Source: DATACQ01 sp036555515
GTDB lineage: Bacteria > Desulfobacterota > Binatia > UBA9968
NCBI GenBank assembly: GCA_036555515.1
Contig: DATBLC010000138.1
Coordinates: 1 to 64,000 of the forward strand
Direction: 5' to 3'
Length of the DNA stretch: 64,000 bases
Part shown: positions 8,793 through 16,692 of the stretch, in pieces
Layout: every line of letters starts with the position of its first letter
How positions within the stretch are numbered: position 1 is the first letter of the stretch
The notes under the pieces: generated by a model
The model's database searches: none
The model's input: only the letters and a program-made list of their open reading frames with translations
What the model was told of the DNA's origin: nothing
Translations under genes and position numbers: made by a program

Positions 8793-8802
8793 ATCCATTG
8801 TG

Positions 8803-8831
8803 TTGACAGTGAAAAATCGTTACGTTACTTT
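8803..8831 (+). promoter_or_regulatory. Candidate sigma-70 promoter inside the cox cluster
   Basis: TTGACA at 8803-8808 is followed after 17 bases by TACTTT at 8826-8831. The -35 is perfect and the -10 weak. It would start a transcript near 8838, just before the small CxxC gene at 8847. It could let the downstream coxC2-COX4-DUF420 group be expressed separately. Confidence 0.35.
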
Positions 8832-8846
8832 GCGTTTATTCTAATA

Positions 8847-9140
8847 ATGATGCGATCCCGGAAACTTACCGCGTTATTGGCGCTGCTGGCTGGATTATTT
8901 GCCAAACTGCCGCTGGTGCGAGCGTGCGCCGTGTGTCTCACCGGCGCCGACGGCTCCGTCGCCGATGCCTACGACTGGAGCGTGCTGTTTCTGATGACGA
9001 CGCCCTATTTGGTCGTTGGCTCCATTGGCGCTTGCCTGGCCTATGCGTACCGGCGCGCGGCTGTGAAAAGAGCCCGAGATGCCGCCACCGAAGAAGCGCC
9101 CATGCAGTTGGCCTGGAATCAAAAGGAGAGTGGAAGATGA
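8847..9140 (+). CDS. Small CxxC-containing membrane protein of the cox cluster
   Basis: This 97-residue product has a signal-like hydrophobic N-terminus (about residues 8-24) that ends in ACAVC, a CxxC pair placed where the chain would leave the membrane. One further membrane helix follows (about 44-66), then a basic cytoplasmic tail. I cannot assign a named family, although similar small proteins with CPVC or CAVC after the first helix occur in cytochrome oxidase clusters of several phyla. The cysteines could bind copper or haem or be redox active. Its stop overlaps the second coxC start (ATGA). The ATG is doubled (ATGATG) and lacks a Shine-Dalgarno. Confidence 0.75.
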   Translation: MMRSRKLTALLALLAGLFAKLPLVRACAVCLTGADGSVADAYDWSVLFLMTTPYLVVGSIGACLAYAYRRAAVKRARDAATEEAPMQLAWNQKESGR

Positions 9141-9745
9141 GTGATGTTGCAGTGATGCATGCGGGGGCCCACGCCAACGAGTCGCCGCTTACTCCGGAGA
9201 GTTGGGGCAAGCTTGGGATGTGGTTATTTCTTGCCGGCGACGCCATGTCGTTCGGCGGGTTGATCGTCGGTTACGGAATTTTACGTTACAAGAGCGCCGC
9301 CTGGCCGGTTCCGGCGGAAGTTCTCGGCATCAACCTGACCGCGCTGATGACCTTCGTGCTGATTGTCAGCAGCGTTACCATGGTGCTGTCGCTGGCGGCG
9401 ATTCAAAATGGCCAACGGGCCAAATTCAATAAGTTCATGGGGCTGACGATTTTGGGCGGGTTGTTTTTCTTGGGCTGCCAGGCTTATGAATGGACGCATT
9501 TGCTCCACGACGTGCTGCCTAAACACAATCTCGCCTTTTCCAAGGATCTTTTCGCCACGACATTCTTCGTGCTCACCGGGTTTCACGGCATGCACGTCAG
9601 CGGCGGCGTGATCTACAATATTTGCGTGTTCCGGGCGGTCAACCGAGGCCGCTACGAGGCCAAACATGTCGAGATCGCGGGCCTTTACTGGCATTTCGTC
9701 GATCTCGTCTGGATCCTGATTTTTACTTTCGTTTACCTTCTGTAA
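9137..9745 (+). CDS. coxC: Cytochrome c oxidase subunit III, second copy
   Basis: A 202-residue subunit III homologue with five helices. Recognisable parts are KLGMWLFLAGDAMSFGGLIVGY, LTGFHGMHVSGGVIYNI and GLYWHFVDLVWILIFTFVYL. The usual helix glutamate near the N-terminus is replaced here by Asp/Ser (AGDAMSFG), whereas the first copy keeps Glu (GAEAMFFAG). The frame is open from 8924, but the ATG at 9137 is preceded by AAAGGAG and overlaps the stop of the CxxC gene, which settles the start. The two copies differ enough to suggest different roles or an old duplication. Confidence 0.93.
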   Translation: MSDVAVMHAGAHANESPLTPESWGKLGMWLFLAGDAMSFGGLIVGYGILRYKSAAWPVPAEVLGINLTALMTFVLIVSSVTMVLSLAAIQNGQRAKFNKFMGLTILGGLFFLGCQAYEWTHLLHDVLPKHNLAFSKDLFATTFFVLTGFHGMHVSGGVIYNICVFRAVNRGRYEAKHVEIAGLYWHFVDLVWILIFTFVYLL

Positions 9746-9767
9746 GATCGCCCGGAGGAGCTTCCCG

Positions 9768-10046
9768 ATGACTGAAGCAGCGCATAAGCATCCCAATTAT
9801 ATCGGCGTCTTCTGGTGGCTACTCGTGTTGACGATCATCGAAATCGCCGTCATCTATTTGCCGATCATGAAATTCGCCATCGCCGTCATGCTCATCGTCT
9901 TGGCCGTGACGAAAGCGGCGCTGGTGGCGCTTTATTTCATGCACCTCAAGTTCGAGCGGGTTACCCTGGGCTGGATCGCGCTCAGCCCGTTCATTCTCTG
10001 TGTGTTTCTAATTTTAATGCTGCTGCCGGATATCTTTCCCCATTGA
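9768..10046 (+). CDS. Cytochrome c oxidase subunit IV (COX4_pro type)
   Basis: A 92-residue membrane protein with three hydrophobic helices and the bacterial subunit IV pattern: an N-terminal HPNYIGVFWWLLVLTIIE, then TKAALVALYFMHLKFE, then a hydrophobic C-terminus ending at LPDIFPH. Such subunits stabilise the interaction of subunits I and III. GGAGGAG lies 8 bases before the ATG. It overlaps the next gene by TTGA and so probably couples its translation. Confidence 0.9.
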   Translation: MTEAAHKHPNYIGVFWWLLVLTIIEIAVIYLPIMKFAIAVMLIVLAVTKAALVALYFMHLKFERVTLGWIALSPFILCVFLILMLLPDIFPH

Positions 10047-10459
10047 TTTCCGCATCACAACTTCCGACTCTCAATGCGGCGCTGAACACTTTCAGCGCCG
10101 TTTTTCTTTGCGCCGGTTATCTTTTCATCCGCGCTAAAAACGTTCGAGCCCACCGCGCCTGCATGCTGTCGGCCTTCGCCTGCTCGGCATTGTTTCTCGT
10201 GAGTTATTTGATTTACCACTATCAAGTGGGCTCCGTGCCGTATAAAGGTCAAGGCGGGATTCGCGCCGTCTACTTTGCGATTCTGCTCACGCACACGATC
10301 CTCGCCACCGCCGTCGTGCCGCTGGCGTTGATCACGCTGTATCGCGCCTTAAGCGAAAGCTTCGACGCCCACCGGCGCATCGCCCGCTGGACCTTTCCCG
10401 TCTGGCTGTATGTTTCCGTGACTGGGGTCATCGTTTACATGATGCTTTACGGGCCTTGA
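10043..10459 (+). CDS. DUF420 membrane protein, oxidase-associated
   Basis: The product matches the DUF420 family (related to CtaM/YozB), whose members sit in oxidase clusters and are needed for haem-copper oxidase assembly in Firmicutes. Family features are LPTLNAALNTFSAVFLCAGY at the N-terminus, HRACMLSAFACSALFLVSYL, and paired histidines in HRRIARWTFPVWLYVSVTG, over four membrane helices. The start is the TTG at 10043, which overlaps the subunit IV stop (TTGA); no ATG is placed early enough to keep the conserved N-terminus. Length would be 138 residues, typical of the family. It carries a terminator-like hairpin in its first codons. Confidence 0.85.
   Translation: MISASQLPTLNAALNTFSAVFLCAGYLFIRAKNVRAHRACMLSAFACSALFLVSYLIYHYQVGSVPYKGQGGIRAVYFAILLTHTILATAVVPLALITLYRALSESFDAHRRIARWTFPVWLYVSVTGVIVYMMLYGP
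10078..10109 (+). terminator. Terminator-like hairpin inside the DUF420 gene
   Basis: GGCGCTGAA at 10078-10086 pairs perfectly with TTCAGCGCC at 10091-10099 across a four-base loop, and is followed by GTTTTTCTTT. By sequence it looks like an intrinsic terminator placed 31 bases after the subunit IV stop codon and about 12 codons into DUF420. It could attenuate the last gene, or be masked when ribosomes cross it. Confidence 0.55.
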
Positions 10460-10545
10460 CCGAGGAATGCCGGGTGGTGATATCCGAAGGATCGGGCGGT
10501 GCAGCGTTGCACGAGCACTAATCGGAAAGAAGCGAGGGACGAACC

Positions 10546-12603
10546 ATGGCAAGAGGGCGCGACCTTGTCGGCGTAGGACGAACCAAGCTCCAACCCAAAT
10601 TGCAGATGATTGCCAACGGCAGCAGCGAGGTCAATGCCGTGCGGGCCGAGCAATGCGCGGGTTTGCGGGTTACCAGCCGAGAATTACTGAAAGAGGTAAA
10701 AATGCGGCGCACGGGCGCCGACGTTGCGGCGACATTGCGTCAAGTAAAGCGCTTGCCAACCACTCCTAAACTGAATGCCATTGCCGCTCATGTCGAGGCT
10801 AATGTTTTCGTGCAACTCAACGAAAGTCTAGCAGCGGACGGCACACTCCGAGGCGAGAAGGCACGGAAGGGGAACACCGTTTCAGCGCGGATTCCTCTCA
10901 GGCACCTTCCCACGCTGGCCCTCGACCCCCGGGTGGCCTACGTCGAAATCGCTGAAGCTCTCAAGCAACCGCAGCCAAAAATAACCGAGGGAACGGCGGC
11001 GGCACCGGCCATGTCCGAGCGAAAATTTGGCCAAGAGTCCCGACACAGATTCGGCGCCGACGTGCTGATCGGCATCATCGACGTCGGCGGCTTTGATTTT
11101 TCCCATCCGGACTTCCTCGATGCCGGCGGCAAGACCCGGTTTGTCGCGATTTGGGATCAGGGTGGAGGAGCGCGGCCGAGTCCGGGGGGCGCACGGTTCG
11201 CCTACGGGGCGGAGTTTAAGAAGGAACACCTGGACACGGCGCTCAAAGCCGCGCCAAAACTCGGCGTGCCGGCGTATGAGATCGAGAGACAGTCACAGAT
11301 GGCCGAAGGCTCGCACGGCACCCATGTGGCCAGCACGGCAGCCGGAAACCGCGGCATCTGCCGGAGATCACTGATTGCGGCAGTGCTCATCGCGCTGCCG
11401 GAAACGGATGAAGACCGCCGGCGGACCTTCTATGACTCGACGCGAATCGCCGATGCCATAGACTATTTGGTGGCGCTGGCAGACAAGTTGGACAAGCGGC
11501 TGTCGATCAATATTTCCCTAGGCACCAACGGTCACGCTCACGACGGCAGCGGCGCGATCAGTCGTTGGATCGATGCCGTGCTCTCAACTCCGGGGCGCGC
11601 GGTCACCGTGGCCGCCGGAAACGCCGGACAGGAGCGAGGAGAAACCGCGGGTGATATTGGCTGGGTGATGGGCCGGATCCACACCTGTGGCAAAGTTGCG
11701 GCAGCCGGGCTCACGGCCGAAATCGAGTGGATGGTGGTGGGGAATAGCTTGGTGGACATTTCAGAAAATGAATTGGAGCTGTGGTTCGGCCCGCAGGACC
11801 GTTTCGCGGTTTCCTTGCGCGCGCCAAGCGGAAAATGGATCGGACCGGTCGAGCCAAGAGAGTTCATCGAGAACCGCAGACTCGACGATGGCAGCTTCGT
11901 AAGCATCTACAATGAGATTTATCATCCGGCCAACGGCGCGAACTACGCGGGCATCTATCTTAGCCCGAACCTCAGATCAAATCCCGTCATTGGGGTGCCG
12001 GCCGGAAAATGGATAGTCCGCCTGCATGGGCGCGAAATCCGCGATGGCCGCTTTGACGGCTGGATTGAGCGCGACGATCCTCGGCCCTTCGGGAATTTGG
12101 CGGCCATGAAGGTTTGGGCGTTTCCATCTTTTTTCACCGAGCGCTCGACGGTCGACAATTCGACGGTCAGCTCGCTGGGTTGTGGGTTTAGAGTTCTCAC
12201 CGTGGCGAACTTCGACGTGAAGGCAAACCGGATCAACATTTCGAGCAGCCAGGGCCCGACACGCGAAGGAAGATTCAAGCCGGACGTGGCCGCGCCGGGA
12301 ACCGACATCGTGGCGGCGAAAGCATTTTCGACGGACGGAAAACAGTGGGTTGGCATGACAGGCACCAGCATGGCGAGTCCATACGTCGCGGGCGTCGCCG
12401 GGTTGATGCTGGCAATAGAACCGCAGCTGACCTCCGCCCAGATCGAGGGGATTGTGCGCAGCACGGCGAAGCCGCTGCCCGGCGGTAGTTTCACCTGGGT
12501 CAACGATGCCGCTTTCGGTGTGATTGATCCCGAAGCCTGTTTGGAGCAGGCAGGGCTGGTGAACGCGCGGATCGATCGCACCGGAGAGCGAGGTAAACGA
12601 TGA
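10546..12603 (+). CDS. Cytoplasmic subtilisin-like serine peptidase (S8)
   Basis: A 685-residue S8-family peptidase. The catalytic triad is complete: Asp179 in GIIDVGGFDFSHPDF, His257 in GSHGTHVAST and Ser608 in GTSMASPYVAGVAGL, with the oxyanion Asn359 in VAAGNAG. Residues 85-150 look like an I9-type prodomain. A long insert (about 370-580) between the oxyanion Asn and Ser has the feel of a beta-rich domain. There is no signal peptide, so it probably acts inside the cell. The stop overlaps the start of the metallo-beta-lactamase gene (ATGA at 12600), which implies the two products are made in fixed ratio and work together. Function unknown; a conflict or defence pair is possible. Confidence 0.92.
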   Translation: MARGRDLVGVGRTKLQPKLQMIANGSSEVNAVRAEQCAGLRVTSRELLKEVKMRRTGADVAATLRQVKRLPTTPKLNAIAAHVEANVFVQLNESLAADGTLRGEKARKGNTVSARIPLRHLPTLALDPRVAYVEIAEALKQPQPKITEGTAAAPAMSERKFGQESRHRFGADVLIGIIDVGGFDFSHPDFLDAGGKTRFVAIWDQGGGARPSPGGARFAYGAEFKKEHLDTALKAAPKLGVPAYEIERQSQMAEGSHGTHVASTAAGNRGICRRSLIAAVLIALPETDEDRRRTFYDSTRIADAIDYLVALADKLDKRLSINISLGTNGHAHDGSGAISRWIDAVLSTPGRAVTVAAGNAGQERGETAGDIGWVMGRIHTCGKVAAAGLTAEIEWMVVGNSLVDISENELELWFGPQDRFAVSLRAPSGKWIGPVEPREFIENRRLDDGSFVSIYNEIYHPANGANYAGIYLSPNLRSNPVIGVPAGKWIVRLHGREIRDGRFDGWIERDDPRPFGNLAAMKVWAFPSFFTERSTVDNSTVSSLGCGFRVLTVANFDVKANRINISSSQGPTREGRFKPDVAAPGTDIVAAKAFSTDGKQWVGMTGTSMASPYVAGVAGLMLAIEPQLTSAQIEGIVRSTAKPLPGGSFTWVNDAAFGVIDPEACLEQAGLVNARIDRTGERGKR

Positions 12604-13907
12604 AGCTGACGGCGTTTCAAGCCGACAAGGGCGATTGTCTGCTGCTCGAAACCGCGGACCGCAAAAACCGTATGCTGATCGACGGCGGGATGAGAAGGGC
12701 CTATACAGCGCACGTGACGCCGGCGCTGGGCGCATTGCGCAAGGCGAAAAAGAAGCTAAATGTGGTGTACGTATCGCATATAGACGAAGACCATATCGCG
12801 GGTGTGCTGCAGATGCTCGACGATGAAGCGAGATGGAGGGTTTATGAGCATCATGTTAAGAATGGCAACCTGGATTATCCCAAACCGGAGGCGCCGCGGC
12901 CGCCCGAGATCGGCGCAATCTTCCACAATTCGTTCCACGACCAGGTGGGCAATAACAGTGGAAGGATCGAAAACATGCTGGCCGCCACGGCGACGATCCT
13001 GTCGGGATCGGACCATCCGTGGTTAAGACAGGTAGTCGAGCAACGGCAAAATCTGGTGACGAGTATTCAGCAGGCGATGAAGGTGTCGCAAAGGATCAAA
13101 GCGCAACAACTGAAAATTCCGTTGAACCCGCAGTTTGCGGGTAAATTGATGATGGTGACCAACGAAGCGCCGCAGATCAGCCTGGGGTCCATCACGCTGA
13201 AGGTGATCGGACCGTTCCCTTCCGACATGATGAAACTCAGGAAGGAGTGGAATGCCTGGGTCGAGAAGAACCAGAAGACGGTGGAAACTATTCAAACGCA
13301 GGCGCGCAGCGATGCGAGCATCTTGAGCGCGAGCGAGGTCGACCGCTTGCTCGGACCCCTGCTCGGCGCCTCGCGGCAACTGGGCGCGACGGAACTGGCC
13401 CTGGCGAAGCAATTGGGCAACCGCAAGAAGGTGACGACGCCGAATCTTGCGTCGCTCATGTTCCTGGCCGAGGAGAACGGAACGACGATGCTGCTCACTG
13501 GGGACGGCCATGCCGACGACATTCTGAAGGGGCTGGAGCACCAGCGGGCCTTCGATGCAAGCGGGCGAATGCACGTCAACGTTCTCAAAGTTCAGCATCA
13601 CGGAGCGGAACACAACATTCACCGGGATTTCTGCGATCGGGTCAGCGCGGATAACTACGTGTTCTGCGGCAACGGAGAACATCATAACCCGGATCTTGAG
13701 GCCGTCCAATTGGTGTTCGACCGGCGCATGGCCAACGACGAAAAAGCCTTCAAATTCTGGTTCAACTCTACTTCGAAGCGGAGCATTAGCGCCGCGGGCC
13801 GCGCGCATATGAAGAAGCTTGAAACCTTGGTGGCAAAGCTAGCTGCGAAGTCCGAGGGGCGTATGACGAGCAAATTCATCAAAGGCAGCAGCCTGCGGAT
13901 CTTGTAG
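12600..13907 (+). CDS. Metallo-beta-lactamase-fold protein paired with the S8 peptidase
   Basis: A 435-residue protein of the ComEC/Rec2-like metallo-beta-lactamase group. It begins with KLTAFQADKGDCLLLE and DGG, typical first strands of the fold. The metal site reads SHIDEDH (residues 59-65), so the second His of the usual HxHxDH is Asp62. Further metal or catalytic positions appear in LLTGDGHADDI and VLKVQHHGAEHNIH. A helical insert lies at about 135-180 and a C-terminal tail follows residue 340. No signal peptide. Related proteins with the HxDxDH variant occur beside proteases and other effectors in bacterial conflict loci; hydrolase or nuclease activity is possible. Start overlaps the peptidase stop. 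Confidence 0.88.
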   Translation: MKLTAFQADKGDCLLLETADRKNRMLIDGGMRRAYTAHVTPALGALRKAKKKLNVVYVSHIDEDHIAGVLQMLDDEARWRVYEHHVKNGNLDYPKPEAPRPPEIGAIFHNSFHDQVGNNSGRIENMLAATATILSGSDHPWLRQVVEQRQNLVTSIQQAMKVSQRIKAQQLKIPLNPQFAGKLMMVTNEAPQISLGSITLKVIGPFPSDMMKLRKEWNAWVEKNQKTVETIQTQARSDASILSASEVDRLLGPLLGASRQLGATELALAKQLGNRKKVTTPNLASLMFLAEENGTTMLLTGDGHADDILKGLEHQRAFDASGRMHVNVLKVQHHGAEHNIHRDFCDRVSADNYVFCGNGEHHNPDLEAVQLVFDRRMANDEKAFKFWFNSTSKRSISAAGRAHMKKLETLVAKLAAKSEGRMTSKFIKGSSLRIL

Positions 13908-14140
13908 CGCGATTACTCTGCGTCGATCGCTCGGGATGCTTCAAAACTTCCGCCGGGGCGGCCGTAATTCTGCGAGGAACGCGATTTGCGCCTTGCTCAC
14001 GCCTGTTTTTCGGTGAAGTTCTCCAATTGGGCTGAAGTTTTAGTTAGCATGGAGCGGGGGAAAAGAGTCCCGTTTGCGGCATGCGTAGCAACTCATTGAT
14101 CGGTTTTGCGGGCTGATACGGTTCGCGGTGGTTGCCAGTC

Positions 14141-16366
14141 CTATTCGGTGCACGGAATCGACACGATAAAGGTCGAGCCCTTTCCCGGTTCGCTTTCGAC
14201 GTTTACCTCTCCGCCAAGAAGTTCAGTAAACGCCTTGACGACATAGAGTCCCAGCCCCATGCCCTCATGGGATCGAGTCACCGAGCTGTCTGACTGTCGA
14301 AACATTTCAAAAATGTGGGGAATGTCCTGAATTGAGATCCCTCTACCGGTATCGCTGACTTTGAATGTTATCCGCGGCGTGCTTGGCTCGTGGGTTGCCG
14401 TCACCAACACGCGTCCGCGTTCCGTAAACTTGATCGCGTTGTCGATAAGGTTCTTTAAAATTTGGGTCACTTTCCCTCCGTCAGTTCGGATAATCGGGAA
14501 GTCCGAAGGGGTATCCCAGATTATTTGTATATCCCGGTCGGGAGGCGGGGCAAAACCGGTGCGCAATTCCATGAGCATGCTCATGAGATCAAAGTCACTT
14601 TTTGTGGTTTCGATCATTCCGGTCACAATATTGGTTGTGACCAGGGTGTGCTCTATCAAGGAGATTAGTTTTGTGGTTTGTCCGTCGACTCTTGATAAGG
14701 CATGTCTCAATTCGAGGGGCAACTCTCCGAAGGCATCTTGCCGGATAAGGTCCATGTAGCCGGTTATCATTTGTAACGGTGAACGGAACTCATGGGACAT
14801 AACGCCAAGAAATTCGTCCCTGGCCTGTTTCGCCTTTTCCAGGTCCGCTGTCCTGTGCCTGAGTTCAGAAACCAGATTCGCATGTCCTATTGCAATGCCG
14901 ATTTGGTTACAGATTACGATCAAAAAGTCGAGACTATCAGTATTGAGGCGCCGTGGTTCTTTCGCCATGCACGCGAGAGCGCCCCAAGATTTGTCCTCGG
15001 TGCGGATCGGAAAGACGCCAAAGAACCTATACTGGGCTATCTTCGCGCCGCCCGTTTGCGTTAAATGATCGTAGCATGGGTCCGATTGAATGTCCTCGAA
15101 AATTACCGCTTCACCTCTTTCCCTGACCCGTCCGACAATACCAAAGCCTTGTTTTATTGGTCTTACCTCTGTCAACGACTCAGGTCCGGCTTCATACGTT
15201 GCTTGGGCGCATGCTTCGCCCGCACCGTCGTCAAATAAATAAACGCGAGCTCCATCGAAATGAAGAAGTTCGACAATGGATCGAACCGCATTTTGAAGAA
15301 TCGTCTTTAAATCCAGCGATTGAGTGGTTGCCGAGGCAATTTGGTTAAGTATCGCGAGTTCCTCACTTCGACGCCTCGTTTCGTCGAAACGCTGTAGATT
15401 GTCTATGGCACTGGCTCCTTGATCTACGAGCGCCTCGATGGACTCGATCTCTCTTTTAGTGAAGCGATGTTTTGTTTTCGTGAAAATCGCGACATCCCCG
15501 AGGACCCTGCTGGCGCGGATTAGAGGCAGCCCGAAGTAAGATACGAGACCCTGTTGGCGAAAAAGTTCAGGGAATCTTATTCTTGGGTCTGCCGCGGCAT
15601 TCTCGACCATAACACGCTTCTTGCTCTCGAACACGTCTGTGGTGAGACCTCGCCCGCCGTGCGGCACGAGCCTCAACCAATCTTCTTGGCTGATATTCCT
15701 GAACGCCGTGGCTTCAGGATTCCCGGTGCGCAAGTTTTTTATTCTGATTACGCCGACAACTGGAACGGGCAGAAATTGGTCGATTTTCTCAAGCAGGACA
15801 TTGAAGCCGGTATTGAGGTCCAAGTTTGAGGTGAGTTCGACGTGGGTTTTGTGACGCGATTGTAAATCTTGCAACTGGCGACGGAGCCGTGCTTCGGCAA
15901 GTTTTCTCTTCGTAATATCAAAGGCCGTCCCCATGATCGCCGTCTTGCCGTGGAATCTAATCGGCACTCCCAAAAAGTCCAGCCAACGCTCTTGGCCGTC
16001 TCTGCGGAGAATCTTTAGCTCGTAACGCGGTGGAATTTTCACGCCTCCCTGTCGGGCCATTCCCCTCTGCTTTATCATTAATCGGTAATCAGGATGGATG
16101 ATCTCCCAAAAGCGCATATGCAACAGCTCGTTCTGGTCGTAACCGGTGAGCGCCGCGGCGAAGGGGTTTACGAGGAGATTTTTATTTCCCTGGAATATGA
16201 AAATGGCCGCCGGAATCTGATCGATTAGCGCTCGCATAGCCGCGCCTGCGCGCGCTGTAGCACGGTCTCGCTCGCGAGCTGAGTTGCTTCGTGTCAGACG
16301 GGGGGAGGTCTGAATTGTGCTTTTGAGAGGCGCGCGACCCATGGGTTCTCCCGGCCCTACAGACAA
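14141..16366 (-). CDS. PAS-GAF-GAF sensor histidine kinase
   Basis: A 741-residue soluble kinase with no membrane segment. Reading from the N-terminus: a basic tail, a PAS domain (about 45-165, with ALTGYDQNELLHMRFWEIIHPDY), two GAF domains (about 185-330 and 345-500), the dimerisation/phosphoacceptor helix with the H-box MSHEFRSPLQMITGY, and an HATPase domain with N-box LKNLIDNAIKFTERG, G1 VSDTGRGIS and G2 GMGLGLYV. It should autophosphorylate in response to an intracellular signal. No response regulator is adjacent, so it is an orphan here. It is convergent with the peptidase/metallo-beta-lactamase pair. Confidence 0.93.
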   Translation of the reverse strand: MSVGPGEPMGRAPLKSTIQTSPRLTRSNSARERDRATARAGAAMRALIDQIPAAIFIFQGNKNLLVNPFAAALTGYDQNELLHMRFWEIIHPDYRLMIKQRGMARQGGVKIPPRYELKILRRDGQERWLDFLGVPIRFHGKTAIMGTAFDITKRKLAEARLRRQLQDLQSRHKTHVELTSNLDLNTGFNVLLEKIDQFLPVPVVGVIRIKNLRTGNPEATAFRNISQEDWLRLVPHGGRGLTTDVFESKKRVMVENAAADPRIRFPELFRQQGLVSYFGLPLIRASRVLGDVAIFTKTKHRFTKREIESIEALVDQGASAIDNLQRFDETRRRSEELAILNQIASATTQSLDLKTILQNAVRSIVELLHFDGARVYLFDDGAGEACAQATYEAGPESLTEVRPIKQGFGIVGRVRERGEAVIFEDIQSDPCYDHLTQTGGAKIAQYRFFGVFPIRTEDKSWGALACMAKEPRRLNTDSLDFLIVICNQIGIAIGHANLVSELRHRTADLEKAKQARDEFLGVMSHEFRSPLQMITGYMDLIRQDAFGELPLELRHALSRVDGQTTKLISLIEHTLVTTNIVTGMIETTKSDFDLMSMLMELRTGFAPPPDRDIQIIWDTPSDFPIIRTDGGKVTQILKNLIDNAIKFTERGRVLVTATHEPSTPRITFKVSDTGRGISIQDIPHIFEMFRQSDSSVTRSHEGMGLGLYVVKAFTELLGGEVNVESEPGKGSTFIVSIPCTE

Positions 16367-16618
16367 GCGCTGTGCAGTTCGAAAAATATCCTCGCTACCG
16401 GCAAAACAAAGGCCCCTTTAAATCAGCGGGTCGTGCGCGAAGGAAGGGGTCGAGGATTAGATTCTTCTGTACTCCTGTTTGGTTGAATTAACAACAAGAA
16501 ACCTGGCGCGATCCGCCAATGCCGTGGCTCGCGATACCAAGCAGTTTGATGATTGCGCCGGCCAGACAGAAGTCCCAGAATAAATTTACTCCGAATATAG
16601 CTTGCGCGGCGCGATTCA

Positions 16619-16648
16619 TTGACAGTGCGAAGCGGTTCAAGCTAGATA
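16619..16648 (+). promoter_or_regulatory. Candidate sigma-70 promoter for the aspartate dehydrogenase gene
   Basis: TTGACA at 16619-16624, an 18-base spacer and TAGATA at 16643-16648 lie about 45 bases before the GTG start. The rest of the 326-base gap after the histidine kinase (16367-16692) shows nothing else I can name apart from this site and a GACGAGGGA possible ribosome site near 16673. Confidence 0.45.
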
Positions 16649-16692
16649 GACAGGGAGAGCAGCGTGATAAAGGACGAGGGATTGAGATCGTC

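Noticed and set aside
10546..12603. S8 peptidase as a secreted subtilisin
   Set aside because: No signal peptide or Tat motif at the N-terminus, which is charged and starts MARGRDLVGVG.
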